Below, piece after piece: positions 1 through 9,837 of a stretch of 37,761 nucleotides of DNA. The position numbers and the translations under genes are program-made. The stretch's first letter is position 1. Every line of letters starts with the position of its first letter. The notes below the pieces were generated by a model. The model was not told the DNA's origin. It searched no databases and saw nothing but the letters and a program-made list of their open reading frames with translations. The DNA is from Candidatus Daviesbacteria bacterium (lineage in GTDB: Bacteria; Patescibacteriota; Microgenomatia; Daviesbacterales; UBA10151), in NCBI GenBank assembly GCA_028712705.1, contig JAQTPP010000007.1, forward strand, positions 1-37,761, written 5' to 3'.

Positions 1-238
1 AGACAAAAAAGACCGTGGTGCTGATAAAAAATAGTAAAAAAAGTAGTACTTTTTTATATATAGATATCTTAAATGATACTTTGATATATTATCTTTCAAC
101 AATAATTTCAGATACAATTCCAGCTCTTGCAGTTTAGCTACAATCTAAGATATAATCCATAAATCGCCCTTGTCAAAAACTGTCATTTAGACACTTTTTG
201 CAAGCGATCTCGCGCCAGAAGAAAGGAGGGCGCTCCGA

Positions 239-406
239 TTGGCCAAAAAGGGTAATCGAAATTTATTCATATTTCAGTGTTCTTCCTGTAAAAACAGAAA
301 TTACACTGCTACCAGAAATACGGTAAACATTAAGGAAAAACTCGCTTTAAACAAATTTTGTAAACATTGCCGGAAAACCACTCTACACAACGAAGTAAAA
401 CTTTAA
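239..406 (+). CDS. rpmG: 50S ribosomal protein L33
   Basis: TTG start after GAAAGGAGGG; translation LAKKGNRNLFIFQCSSCKNRNYTATRNTVNIKEKLALNKFCKHCRKTTLHNEVKL with two CxxC pairs typical of L33. 55 aa, below the ORF track cutoff. Confidence 0.9.
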   Translation: MAKKGNRNLFIFQCSSCKNRNYTATRNTVNIKEKLALNKFCKHCRKTTLHNEVKL

Positions 407-421
407 TCTCCCTTCTCTATT

Positions 422-516
422 GTCATTGCGAAGGTCGCCGCGGCGATCGAAGCAATCCTGGTAGGGCTAAACACTCCAAACTAGATTGCTTTGCCACTTC
501 GTGGTCTCGCAATGAC
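422..516. repeat. Intergenic palindromic repeat, GTCATTGCGA...TCGCAATGAC family
   Basis: Terminal inverted repeat gtcattgcga/tcgcaatgac; same ends found inside nusG, and the left end also in the HTH-fiber gene. Confidence 0.75.
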
Positions 517-543
517 GAGTCTGGTATACTTTAATGAGTATCT

Positions 544-618
544 AGGGGCGTCCGTTAATTGGTAAACGATCGGACTCCAAATCCGACCCTGGAGGTTCGA
601 TTCCTCCCGCCCCTGCCA
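544..618 (+). tRNA. tRNA-Trp(CCA), 3' CCA encoded
   Basis: Acceptor AGGGGCG/CGCCCCT, anticodon loop CTCCAAA, T arm GGAGGTTCGATTCCTCC, followed by GCCA. Confidence 0.95.
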
Positions 619-830
619 CAACTAGCTCGTTATCACTCGTAGTTGTGGTAAACCACTTCTATAAACTTAGTTTGGGAAAAAATCTAACTAATATATAATG
701 TATAAGGGAGCATGAACTGTGGCCTGCCATCAATACTGCAAATTGGACAATAATCCGATATAATCAATTCATGAGCACTACTCCATATTCTCCCAGCGCA
801 ACAACATAATTGCTTATAAAGACTAACCCC

Positions 831-980
831 CTATCTGCCAAAAATTCCCAATCCCAAAAGGCCTATTATAATAAGATAAAATGCCACAAAATAATTCAAA
901 AAACTGGGAAATATCAAAATTAAAATTCCAAATAATAATGCCGATAAGGCTGACATATTACCTAGCGTAATAAGATTCAT
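831..980 (-). CDS. Small membrane protein, DUF3096-like
   Basis: MNLITLGNMSALSALLFGILILIFPSFLNYFVAFYLIIIGLLGLGIFGR; internal Met preceded by GGAGGTGAG. Family call from memory of the motif. Confidence 0.6.
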   Translation of the reverse strand: MNLITLGNMSALSALLFGILILIFPSFLNYFVAFYLIIIGLLGLGIFGR

Positions 981-1061
981 TTTTCTCACCTCCTTAATAT
1001 AAAAATTAGGGCGGCTCATGTTGCACCGAAGTCAACCCAAGCCACCCCTAATTTAGGAAAC

Positions 1062-1229
1062 CTACATACCACCATATGAAGACCTATTCGCGCTTCCCTC
1101 CTTCTTTTCTTCTTCCTCTTCCGTGCCTTTAGTTCTTGTCCCCTCTTCTCCTTCCTCTTGTTTCATTCTTTCTTTTTCCTCGGATTCCTTACCTTCTCCT
1201 TTATCATCATTTCCTTTGTCTGTTGGCAT
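1062..1229 (-). CDS. Small highly charged Glu/Lys-rich protein
   Basis: Likely start at MPTDKGNDDKG..., preceded by a GGGGTG-type SD; low complexity. Confidence 0.45.
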   Translation of the reverse strand: MPTDKGNDDKGEGKESEEKERMKQEEGEEGTRTKGTEEEEEKKEGSANRSSYGGM

Positions 1230-1245
1230 AATTTTCACCCCCTTT

Positions 1246-1455
1246 CTAATATACTGATGGAGCCTTAGCGCCTTTTGATCTAGCTTCTGAAAGTCCAATT
1301 GCGATTGCCTGCTTTCTGCTCTTAACAGTTTTACCAGATCTGCCTGATTTAAGAGATCCACTTTTCATTTTGTGCATTACCTCTTCCAAAAATTTATACC
1401 ATGACCACTCCATTAAATCAGTGATAGTTATTACATCTGTAAAGATGGGGAACAA
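1246..1455 (-). CDS. Small basic protein, DUF6496-like
   Basis: Motif MHKMKSGSLKSGRSGKTVKSRKQAIAIGLSEARSKGAK resembles DUF6496 proteins. Confidence 0.6.
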   Translation of the reverse strand: MFPIFTDVITITDLMEWSWYKFLEEVMHKMKSGSLKSGRSGKTVKSRKQAIAIGLSEARSKGAKAPSVY

Positions 1456-1475
1456 TTTGTATGAAGAAACGGATC

Positions 1476-2222
1476 CTAAAAATTCACCTTAATCCTGGCT
1501 GATTGGACAAACAAAATCTTTGCCTCAGAACTCTTAACCTGAATGGTGTATGTTTTTTGACCGCTAGCTAACTTAAAAGTTCCTGAAGTTTTTACACCAA
1601 AGTTGGTTGAAGTAGTATCCAGCTGTGATGATATTGAACTCCCGTCCGTCACATTATACAACCTTATAGACCCTGTACCAGATGGCTCTGACAGCCGGAA
1701 ATTTGCTTCCAACTGCATGCTGGAATAACCCTCGTAATTATCGGGATTTATTACTGCCTGATATTCATTTAATGTAGTCCAAACCTGATCAATCCAGGGT
1801 CCGCCTCCTGCGCCAAGAGGTATGTATAATGGAGATTTAGAAGTCGAACCAGGGGTCGGGCTTGATTTTTCTAAGGCGCTGATCCGGGCTTTTAACTCTG
1901 TAGCAGATGCTTCCAAATCTGAAATCCTTGAATCCGAAGAAGTTGAATTGGCGGTTTGAGGAGTCTGAGCTTTTAAGGAATTTAGCTGGGTAGCAAGTTT
2001 AGTTGCCAGATCCTCCAAAGCCTTAACTCTATCTTCCAGACTTGCTCCCGGCAAAGTGCTTGGCACCTCTATTGGTGTCTGATCTTGTTGACTTGTCTCA
2101 GAAGTGGTTAAACTTTCTTTAGTAGAAACATACCGCCAATAGCCTAAACCCCCTAAAATCAAGACAGGTATTAATATAAAGGGCAGGAACCTAATCACAA
2201 TTACATCATACCATAACCCCAA
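1476..2222 (-). CDS. Hypothetical membrane-anchored coiled-coil protein
   Basis: N-terminal TM segment, Ser/Thr-rich coiled coil, beta-rich C-terminal region. Confidence 0.6.
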   Translation of the reverse strand: MGLWYDVIVIRFLPFILIPVLILGGLGYWRYVSTKESLTTSETSQQDQTPIEVPSTLPGASLEDRVKALEDLATKLATQLNSLKAQTPQTANSTSSDSRISDLEASATELKARISALEKSSPTPGSTSKSPLYIPLGAGGGPWIDQVWTTLNEYQAVINPDNYEGYSSMQLEANFRLSEPSGTGSIRLYNVTDGSSISSQLDTTSTNFGVKTSGTFKLASGQKTYTIQVKSSEAKILFVQSARIKVNF

Positions 2223-2264
2223 TAGCTTGACTTTAGGCTCATAGTATGCTAAACTACACAGCTT

Positions 2265-2936
2265 ATGATAAAAAAGCCTTTTCAGGCTCTAGCTATTCTC
2301 CCTTTTGCTTTTGGTTCGCTCTTAGGGAATGGTGGCAGTCAACAATTTGTCAGTCCTTTCACAGGCCAGTATTTGCTGGCTCAAAAAGAGATGTCTCTTA
2401 CTAACCGCTATGCAGATAAATTTGTCAACAATGTTTTTAAAGACAATATCTTATTAAATCTGGCCTACCTTGGCGATAAGGTAACCTCTTCTAAAGATAT
2501 TAAATGGGACGAGATTGCCAAGCCGTTTCAATATGAATTTAAGCTGGAACCAAAGAAAACCTTTGCTTTTCACAGCGATGTCCAGGCTAAATTCCAGGGT
2601 AGTTTAGTCAAAACCACCAATGCTCATTTCAATGCTCAAGAAGGCTTTAAAACAGACGGATATTTATTCGGGGACGGAGTTTGCCATTTGGCATCATTAA
2701 TTAACTGGGCAGCCAAGGAAGCAGGGTTAGATGTAGAAGCCCCCACCAACCACAATTTTGCCAATATTCCTGATGTTCCCAAAGAATATGGAGTATCTAT
2801 TTATTCAAACCCGTGGTCTCGAGGTTCAAACGCGCTTCAAAACCTTTATATTACTAATAACAAAAATAAACCAATAGCTTTTAAGTTCGCGTACCAGGAT
2901 AATAAAGTTAAAGTATCTGTAGTTGAGTTAAATTAA
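2265..2936 (+). CDS. VanW-like secreted protein
   Basis: Motif GDGVCHLASLINWAAKEAGLDVEAPTNHNF...LQNLYITNNKNKPIAFKF resembles the VanW family. Confidence 0.65.
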   Translation: MIKKPFQALAILPFAFGSLLGNGGSQQFVSPFTGQYLLAQKEMSLTNRYADKFVNNVFKDNILLNLAYLGDKVTSSKDIKWDEIAKPFQYEFKLEPKKTFAFHSDVQAKFQGSLVKTTNAHFNAQEGFKTDGYLFGDGVCHLASLINWAAKEAGLDVEAPTNHNFANIPDVPKEYGVSIYSNPWSRGSNALQNLYITNNKNKPIAFKFAYQDNKVKVSVVELN

Positions 2937-2974
2937 GCTTTACAAATACATATCCCCTATCTTAATATGAGATT

Positions 2975-4321
2975 ATGTCTCAAGATAAAGCTGTGCCGCA
3001 GGAACACCCCAAAGAACATCACGATCATGCAATTTTAAAATTCCCGGAAGGATTTTTGTGGGGCACAGCCACTTCTGCTCACCAGGTAGAGGGAAATAAT
3101 ATTCACAGCGACTGGTGGGAGTGGGAGGAGAATCATCAACCGCCCCATTTGCGCTCAGGAAAGAGTTGTGACCAGTACCATTTATATGAACAGGATTTTG
3201 AACTGGCCAAAGAGTTAAATCATAATGCTCACCGCTTATCTATTGAATGGTCCAGGATTGAACCTAAAGAGGGCGAATTTGATGCAGCTGAAATTGAACA
3301 CTACAAAAAAGTCTTAAAAGCTTTAAAAGACCGCGGTCTGACAGTCATGTTAACTCTCTGGCACTGGACTTTACCGAAGTGGGTGGCTGATAAAGGCGGT
3401 TGGGAAAATGGGGCAACTGTTAAATATTTTGAAAGGTTTGTCAGAAGAATCGTTCCCGAGATCTCGGAATTCGTTGATTTATGGGTGACCTTGAATGAAC
3501 CAGGAGTTTATGTTTATGAAACTTACATTGAGAGGATTTGGCCTCACTCAAAAAAAAGTTTGTTTGGACAAATCAAAGCTTATTTAAACCTGGTTAATGC
3601 CCATAAAAGAGTTTACAAATATCTACATTCCGCTTTCCCGGCAGGTAAACCGGTCGGCATTGCCAATAATATACTTTCTTTTGAAGTCTATCATAAACAT
3701 TCCATCATCGAACAAATGGCAGCTGCTTTAAACGATCTTTTTGTTAACCATTTGTTTTATTTCTTAACCTCGGGGACCCATGATTTCCTGGGAATTAATT
3801 ACTATTTTAATATCCGTCTCAAAGGTAATAATTTGATATCTCAGAATGTGGGTCTGGCACAGCAAACTCATGAAGCTTCTGATTTAGGTTGGGAGATTCA
3901 TCCCGAAGGCATCTTTGAAGTTTTAACCGACCTGTCTGATGATTTACCTATCTATATTACCGAATGCGGTATTGCTTCTACCAATGACGACAGAAGAAAT
4001 CGCTTTCTAATTTCTTATTTACAAGAAGTAGCCAGAGCCATTAAAGCCGGAGTTAATGTCCGAGGATTTTTCTATTGGTCTTTAATTGATAATTTTGAAT
4101 GGCATTTGGGTTTTGAACCCAGGTTTGGTTTGGTGGAAGTAGATTATACCAGCTTAGAGCGCCATATCCGACCTTCGGCACTGGTTTATACAGACATCAT
4201 CCAACACAATGGCATCCCTCACTCTCTCCTTCGGTTCATTGGACACACAGTCCAGGCAGAAGAAGTTTTGGAAAAAAGACAGAAAGAAATAGAAAAAGAA
4301 ATAGAACTAAAATCAAAATAA
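2975..4321 (+). CDS. Glycoside hydrolase family 1 (beta-glucosidase-like)
   Basis: FLWGTATSAHQVEG, WVTLNEP (acid/base) and YITECG (nucleophile region) GH1 motifs. Confidence 0.93.
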   Translation: MSQDKAVPQEHPKEHHDHAILKFPEGFLWGTATSAHQVEGNNIHSDWWEWEENHQPPHLRSGKSCDQYHLYEQDFELAKELNHNAHRLSIEWSRIEPKEGEFDAAEIEHYKKVLKALKDRGLTVMLTLWHWTLPKWVADKGGWENGATVKYFERFVRRIVPEISEFVDLWVTLNEPGVYVYETYIERIWPHSKKSLFGQIKAYLNLVNAHKRVYKYLHSAFPAGKPVGIANNILSFEVYHKHSIIEQMAAALNDLFVNHLFYFLTSGTHDFLGINYYFNIRLKGNNLISQNVGLAQQTHEASDLGWEIHPEGIFEVLTDLSDDLPIYITECGIASTNDDRRNRFLISYLQEVARAIKAGVNVRGFFYWSLIDNFEWHLGFEPRFGLVEVDYTSLERHIRPSALVYTDIIQHNGIPHSLLRFIGHTVQAEEVLEKRQKEIEKEIELKSK

Positions 4322-4325
4322 AATT

Positions 4326-4381
4326 GTCATTCTGAGCGTAGCGAAGAATATATATCCTTCGGCTTTCAGCCTCAGGATGAC
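4326..4381. repeat. Palindromic intergenic repeat, GTCATTCTGAG...CAGGATGAC
   Basis: Ends form an inverted repeat; same family as elements in rplA, leuS and near argS. Ends 6 nt before the next ATG. Confidence 0.65.
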
Positions 4382-4387
4382 AGAACT

Positions 4388-5281
4388 ATGTCACATCTAC
4401 CTTTTACCATAACCGCCTATTTTTTCAATGCCTTGTCAGTTTTAGCCAACAAATTTTTGCTTAATAAAACCATTCCTGATCCGCTAATTTACGTATTTTA
4501 TATTAGCCTGATCTCTTTACTGGCAATTCTAGCTTTACCTTTTACTCGTGTTCCTAATATAGAAGTTTTTACCCAGGCTTCAGCGTCCACCATTCTTTGG
4601 ACCGCTGGAGCGTATTTTATGTTTAAAGCCTTAAAAATCGGCCAGGTTTCCCGGGTCATACCGATTATCGGCACGCTTATTCCCCTGATTCTTTTGATCT
4701 TTGCCTCGCAAACTTATGCCATCTCACAAACCCAAACCTGGGCGGTTTTGATCCTAACAGCAGGCATGATTTTTTTAACCATGCAGGATATTTTACAAAA
4801 AATCTTAAATAAACGGGAAATTGTCTTTGAAGTTTTATCTGCTGTCAGCTTTGCCATATCCTACATTATTCTACGGCAGGCATATTTAAACTTAGACTTT
4901 TTTTCTGTGTTGGTCTGGTCAAGATTAATCCTGCTTCCATTTATTGTCATTGTGCTTCTGATCCCGACTTTGCGCAGCAAAATTATCACCCCTGCCGGTT
5001 TACAAATTAATTTCTTCTCTAAAGAAGGCCTGGTATTTTTGGGAGGGCAAGCCAGCGGGGCCATTTCGGAATTTTTGCTTCTTTTTTCAATTTCTCTGGC
5101 TAACCCGGCTTTGGTAAATTCTTTGCAAGGAACTCAGTATGTATTTTTGTTTATCCTGGCCATATTTTTATCCAAAAAATTCCCGGCTATTTTTGCAGAA
5201 AAGTATGATGTCTTGAATCTATCTTTTAAATTTATGGGAATATGTGCGGTTGCGGTGGGGTTATATTTATTAACCCAATAG
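4388..5281 (+). CDS. EamA/DMT-type multidrug or metabolite transporter
   Basis: About 10 hydrophobic segments, two-half DMT layout. Confidence 0.75.
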   Translation: MSHLPFTITAYFFNALSVLANKFLLNKTIPDPLIYVFYISLISLLAILALPFTRVPNIEVFTQASASTILWTAGAYFMFKALKIGQVSRVIPIIGTLIPLILLIFASQTYAISQTQTWAVLILTAGMIFLTMQDILQKILNKREIVFEVLSAVSFAISYIILRQAYLNLDFFSVLVWSRLILLPFIVIVLLIPTLRSKIITPAGLQINFFSKEGLVFLGGQASGAISEFLLLFSISLANPALVNSLQGTQYVFLFILAIFLSKKFPAIFAEKYDVLNLSFKFMGICAVAVGLYLLTQ

Positions 5282-6110
5282 AGTCTACTAAACCCTGTAA
5301 GGCCTCAGGGTCTTTGAGTGGACCACCTAGAAATGACTCTGTAACTTTACCATTTCTTCCCGTTCCCAATCTAAACCATCTACTATGTATTCTATTGCCT
5401 AATACATAGTGTCCACCCAAACCATAATATTCAGCATTACCGTTATTGGAATCTGTAATCTGAACTAGAGCATAAAGAGAAAAACTATTTCCTCCATCAA
5501 TACCTGGAATACCATCAATAACGGAAACTGAATTAAATCTTGAATCAGAAGTTGGATAACATCGAGAGAAAAGACCTTCTGCACCCGCTACTAGAGACAT
5601 ATTATTGGCTATAGGCTGAGATGGACTCACCCTGTATCCGACTTCCGCCATTTTCTGTATGAAACTTTTTTCTCCAAAATTAGAATCTGGATTCATTAAA
5701 TGGGCTTCTGCTATTTCTACTACATTAACGCGCCAATGGGTCAAACCATAATCCGGGACTTGACCCAGTTCAGTGGGACCGATTGCATCAACAGGACCTA
5801 TTCCTAACCCAAACCCACCAATATTTTGTTCTCCTCTTCCAGAAAATATAACAGCAGCCAATAGTGAAACTGAAGCTAATCCTGCTATAACTTTAGGGTG
5901 AGACCTTAGTCTATTTTCTAATGTTGCGGTAAGATAAGCTAATTTTTCACTCACTTTTCCAAACAGAGGTCTATCTCTATTTATATATCCCCAAGGCAGA
6001 CCATCTGTAGGATGAGGGCGGGGTTTCAGAGATCCAACAACTCTTCTTTTTATCTGTGAAGCTTCTATACATGGCTCACATTCACGAATACTAGATTGCA
6101 TATTAAACAA
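5232..6110 (-). CDS. Hypothetical protein with one TM segment
   Basis: Long ORF with hydrophobic segment VIAGLASVSLLAAVIFSG; overlaps the convergent EamA gene by about 50 bp. Confidence 0.5.
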   Translation of the reverse strand: MFNMQSSIRECEPCIEASQIKRRVVGSLKPRPHPTDGLPWGYINRDRPLFGKVSEKLAYLTATLENRLRSHPKVIAGLASVSLLAAVIFSGRGEQNIGGFGLGIGPVDAIGPTELGQVPDYGLTHWRVNVVEIAEAHLMNPDSNFGEKSFIQKMAEVGYRVSPSQPIANNMSLVAGAEGLFSRCYPTSDSRFNSVSVIDGIPGIDGGNSFSLYALVQITDSNNGNAEYYGLGGHYVLGNRIHSRWFRLGTGRNGKVTESFLGGPLKDPEALQGLVDSIGLINITPPQPHIFP

Positions 6111-6153
6111 TATTCTACACTATGGGACTTGGTTTGTCAACTAAACTTCCCTC

Positions 6154-8460
6154 TTGTGGGCAGAGTTTAAATCTTTTAGAATGCAATGGATATATTTTCT
6201 GTCCCAAGAGCTAAAGTTTATGCCCACAGGGCCAAAGAAAAAGAATCATTTAAAGCCTTCCCCCAAAAATCTTGCTCTCCTTTTGGTCAAAATTATCCTG
6301 ATAAAAATAGGAGATATGCCGCTTCGCTTGCTTCAATGTACAATGTACAATGTACAATGTACAATTCGAATCTTTCCAAAAATTATACATTCTACATTTT
6401 CAATTCTGCATTTTGCGCGGCTTCACCGCGCAAGAGGCCGGCCTAAGAAACTACGCTTCTCCAAAAAATCCAAAATCATATTTGTTTTTTCAGTCTTTGT
6501 GGTCTTTATTATTTCATATACCATTTTTATCTTAACCGCAGCTTACCAGCTCCCGACACCTAACAGGCTTATCTATTCTAACGAACCTCTCACCACTGAA
6601 TTTTATGACAGGAACGGTAGTCTGCTCTACAGACTCTATGGGGACAAAAACCGCACTCTTGTTCAACTTCCGGAAATCCCTAAAAATCTGATCCAAGCCA
6701 CCATTGCTATCGAAGATCAAAATTTCTATCACCACATAGGCGTTGATCCTTTTGCCATTATCCGTGCGCTTTATCAAAATCTCAAAAATGGTAACTACGA
6801 GGGAGCCTCCACCATTACCCAACAACTTATTAAAAATTCCCTGCTCACCCCTGAGCGAACCTATAGCCGTAAATTGCGCGAGATTATTTTGGCTTTGTGG
6901 GCAGAGAGGATTTATTCAAAAGATCAGATTTTACAAATGTATTTTAATGAAGCGCCCTACGGGGGAGCCATTGTGGGAATTGCCGCAGCCTCGCAAACCT
7001 ATTTTGGTAAATCTCCCACTCAGCTTAATCTGGCAGAAAGCGCCTATCTGGCCGGACTCCCTGCCTCTCCCACCCAGTTTTCTCCTTATGGATCCCGGCC
7101 TAATCTTGCTAGAGAGCGGCAGAAAGATGTTTTAGATCGGATGGTTAAAGAAAAATATATCACTCAAGCGCAAGCTAACGAAGCTTTTGCAGAAAATCTT
7201 AATCTTAAGCCGCCAATAAATGATATTCATGCCCCACATTTTGTCATGTATGTCAGGAATCTGCTCTCAGAAAAATATGGCCCACGGGTTGTCTCTCAGG
7301 GAGGTCTTAAAATTTACACCAGCCTGGACCTTGAATTACAAGAAGAGGTGGAACAAATTGTCAAAGAAGAGGTGGAAAAATTAGCCTCCCTCAATGTCCA
7401 AAACGGAGCAGCCATGATTACAGATAAAAACGGCCAGATTTTGGCCATGGTTGGCTCAAAAGATTATCATGAGCCACGCTTTGGCAATTTTAATGTAACA
7501 CTCTCAGCGCGTCAACCAGGCTCCTCCATCAAAGTTATCACTTATGCAACAGCTTTTAAAAAAGGTTTTACTCCGGGAAATACTATTTTGGACGCCCCTG
7601 TTACATTCAAAGACGGGGCGAGAACTTATTCACCGGTCAATTATGACGGCAGCTTTCATGGACCAATTTCAATCAGGACAGCTCTGGGTTCCTCTTGCAA
7701 TATTCCGGCAGTTAAAATGCTCTCCGTCGTGGGTATAGATGACATGATCAAAACTGCCAAAGATTTAGGTATCACCACCTTCAATGATCCTGCCAGATTC
7801 GGTCTGTCTCTAACTTTAGGCGGCGGAGAAATTAAAATGGTTGATATGATGTCAGTTTATGGCACTCTGGCAAATCTTGGAATTAGAAAACCTCCGACTC
7901 CGTTTTTGAAAGTAACTGATTCAAGCGGCAATGTTTTGGAAGAATATAACAATTCAGGAACAAGGGTCTTACAATCGGAAATTGCCTATCTTCTCACCGA
8001 CATTTTAAAGGATAACAAAGCCAGAACCCCTGCCTTTGGACCAAATTCCCTTCTTCAAATTCCCGGCTTTGAGGTAGCGGTCAAAACAGGCACTTCTGAC
8101 AATAAAAGGGATAATTGGACTTTTGGATATACTCCACAATTTGTGGTAGGTGTGTGGGTAGGCAATCCGGATAACTCCCCCATGAATCCTATTTTAACTT
8201 CCGGTGTTACAGGAGCAGCCCCAATTTGGAACAAAATCATGCATACACTTTTGGATAACACTCAACCTCTTGCATTCCAAAAACCAGCTGGATTGCTCGA
8301 GGCCACCATTGATGGAAGAAAAGATTTAACTCTGGCAGGATTAATCCCCAAAGCCATGGTGAGGGTAACCAGAAATGAAGATAAAATTACTTTTTCTGAC
8401 AGCTTCTCATCCTATGCTACATCTTCTGCCCAGGCTACTCCAACACAACCCAACCTCTAA
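6154..8460 (+). CDS. Penicillin-binding protein 1A (bifunctional transglycosylase/transpeptidase)
   Basis: GT51 motifs AIEDQNFYHHIGVDP, GASTITQQLIKN; transpeptidase SSCN and KTGTS. Start uncertain because of the repeat-containing N-terminus. Confidence 0.9.
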   Translation: MWAEFKSFRMQWIYFLSQELKFMPTGPKKKNHLKPSPKNLALLLVKIILIKIGDMPLRLLQCTMYNVQCTIRIFPKIIHSTFSILHFARLHRARGRPKKLRFSKKSKIIFVFSVFVVFIISYTIFILTAAYQLPTPNRLIYSNEPLTTEFYDRNGSLLYRLYGDKNRTLVQLPEIPKNLIQATIAIEDQNFYHHIGVDPFAIIRALYQNLKNGNYEGASTITQQLIKNSLLTPERTYSRKLREIILALWAERIYSKDQILQMYFNEAPYGGAIVGIAAASQTYFGKSPTQLNLAESAYLAGLPASPTQFSPYGSRPNLARERQKDVLDRMVKEKYITQAQANEAFAENLNLKPPINDIHAPHFVMYVRNLLSEKYGPRVVSQGGLKIYTSLDLELQEEVEQIVKEEVEKLASLNVQNGAAMITDKNGQILAMVGSKDYHEPRFGNFNVTLSARQPGSSIKVITYATAFKKGFTPGNTILDAPVTFKDGARTYSPVNYDGSFHGPISIRTALGSSCNIPAVKMLSVVGIDDMIKTAKDLGITTFNDPARFGLSLTLGGGEIKMVDMMSVYGTLANLGIRKPPTPFLKVTDSSGNVLEEYNNSGTRVLQSEIAYLLTDILKDNKARTPAFGPNSLLQIPGFEVAVKTGTSDNKRDNWTFGYTPQFVVGVWVGNPDNSPMNPILTSGVTGAAPIWNKIMHTLLDNTQPLAFQKPAGLLEATIDGRKDLTLAGLIPKAMVRVTRNEDKITFSDSFSSYATSSAQATPTQPNL
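6335..6362 (+). repeat. Heptamer tandem repeat AATGTAC x4
   Basis: aatgtac aatgtac aatgtac aatgtac read directly. Confidence 0.9.
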
Positions 8461-8827
8461 GATCTTTTTTGGGAAATTTGACCGGGGATGTAATGAAACG
8501 TGAGGAGTCCCCTATAAAAATTAGAGTTCCATATTTACTATTTGTCTTATTGATCCAATAGGCCTTGTCTGCTACCAAATCTTTCTCGTATTCTTTTCTA
8601 ATCCTGGCTATATCTTCCGGAGAAATACCATCAAAAAAAATCACTTTTTTGACCCGAAATTCACCAATTATTTCTTTACCGGAAGGTTTTATATAAACCA
8701 AATCTCCGCTTGAAATCATCCCAAATGGCACTGTTTTGACCTTTGAAAAACGGGATTCGACCCTCTTTTGCCCGGAAAGTATCAATTCCCCTGCTTTCCC
8801 TTTAAAAATAGCCAAATGCTTTTTCAT
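8435..8827 (-). CDS. ASCH-domain-like protein
   Basis: LILSGQKRVESRFSK...GDLVYIKPSGKEIIGEFRVKKV resembles the ASCH fold signature. Confidence 0.65.
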   Translation of the reverse strand: MKKHLAIFKGKAGELILSGQKRVESRFSKVKTVPFGMISSGDLVYIKPSGKEIIGEFRVKKVIFFDGISPEDIARIRKEYEKDLVADKAYWINKTNSKYGTLIFIGDSSRFITSPVKFPKKDLRGWVVLE

Positions 8828-8847
8828 CAGGGAAATTATAACATCTC

Positions 8848-9483
8848 TTAAAGTTTTAGTTTTTTTCTGGCAAGACTCATGGTTTGATCCTGAAAGAATT
8901 TTTTAATTTCTTCCCAAGAGACAGGGATTAACATTTCAGGTGAGTCTTGAAAATCAGCATCCGTAAAATAACTAAGACTTTTTGTAATGTGATAAATATT
9001 ATTTGAAAGTTTATTATATTTTTGATCATAAAACTTAAGGATTTTTTCCAGAGGAAATCTCATCTTAATTAGGAAGTAAAGGTCAATAAAATCTCGTTTT
9101 GTACCTCTGTCGCAGATAGCTGCTATTTTCATGGCTGCAATATCTTCAAGTGAAGCAATGTTAACTTGAGAAAAAAAAGAGGTTTTCTTAATAAGAGGAT
9201 ACGGATAATAAAAATAGCTGAATTTTACTTTTGGAAAACTACCCAAAATAGTCCATTTTGCTGTTTCATCCAGCTTAAATCCAGACAATTGTTCTAATTG
9301 TTTCAAGACAATTTCGGCGGGAAATTCTTTCTCTATGAAAAAATCAAGATCTAAAGATATGCGATGGCCAAGCTGAAGAGCACATGCTGTTCCGCCGGCA
9401 AGATAGGCATCCTTTAAAACACCGGATTTGCCTAATAAGGCCAAAGCTGCTGCCGCATTTTGAGATAAGGTTTTTGTAAACAT
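8848..9483 (-). CDS. Nucleotidyltransferase, AbiEii/AbiGii toxin-like
   Basis: YLAGGTACALQLGHRISLDLDFFIE motif; probable start MFTKTLSQNAAAALALLG. Confidence 0.75.
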   Translation of the reverse strand: MFTKTLSQNAAAALALLGKSGVLKDAYLAGGTACALQLGHRISLDLDFFIEKEFPAEIVLKQLEQLSGFKLDETAKWTILGSFPKVKFSYFYYPYPLIKKTSFFSQVNIASLEDIAAMKIAAICDRGTKRDFIDLYFLIKMRFPLEKILKFYDQKYNKLSNNIYHITKSLSYFTDADFQDSPEMLIPVSWEEIKKFFQDQTMSLARKKLKL

Positions 9484-9734
9484 ACCACCTTTCTTTTGTC
9501 TATCCCCAGAACAAGAGCCCAAAAATTAGCGGTCCTTGGGGAGAGTCCTCTGCGAGTAGTCACCACCTCTTTAATAAGGTCTTTAGGGAAGTTTTCAAAG
9601 AGCCAGCGGATCGCTTTATCGTTACCGCAATCTATTAGTCTGGTTATGACATACTGGGCAGACTTTTTGGGATCAATACTGTCAAACTTTACATCCCAGA
9701 AGTATTTTTTTAAAAAACCTGGAAGTTTTTTCAT
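9432..9734 (-). CDS. Small partner of the AbiEii-like gene (DUF6922-like)
   Basis: Overlaps the upstream end of the AbiEii-like ORF, same strand; KKYFWDVKFDSIDPKKSAQYVITRLIDCGNDKAIRWLF. Confidence 0.55.
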   Translation of the reverse strand: MKKLPGFLKKYFWDVKFDSIDPKKSAQYVITRLIDCGNDKAIRWLFENFPKDLIKEVVTTRRGLSPRTANFWALVLGIDKRKVVCLQKPYLKMRQQLWPY

Positions 9735-9837
9735 AAAACGACCTGCTTCTATACACTATATTTTACCATAAATGGAGTAGATATTAAGTGCCACTTGATG
9801 CTTGCTTATTAATTTGTTATACTTGACTTGACAAATG

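Noticed and set aside
2-34. Possible C-terminal end of an upstream CDS (DKKDRGADKK stop)
   Set aside because: Only ten codons visible; no recognisable family.
422-516. Possible CRISPR array from repeated palindromic elements
   Set aside because: Copies are dispersed, unequal in size, with no regular spacers and no cas genes.
3961-3972. GH1 nucleophile motif reads TECG instead of TENG
   Set aside because: The catalytic Glu is retained, and variation at this Asn position is not enough to claim a new activity.
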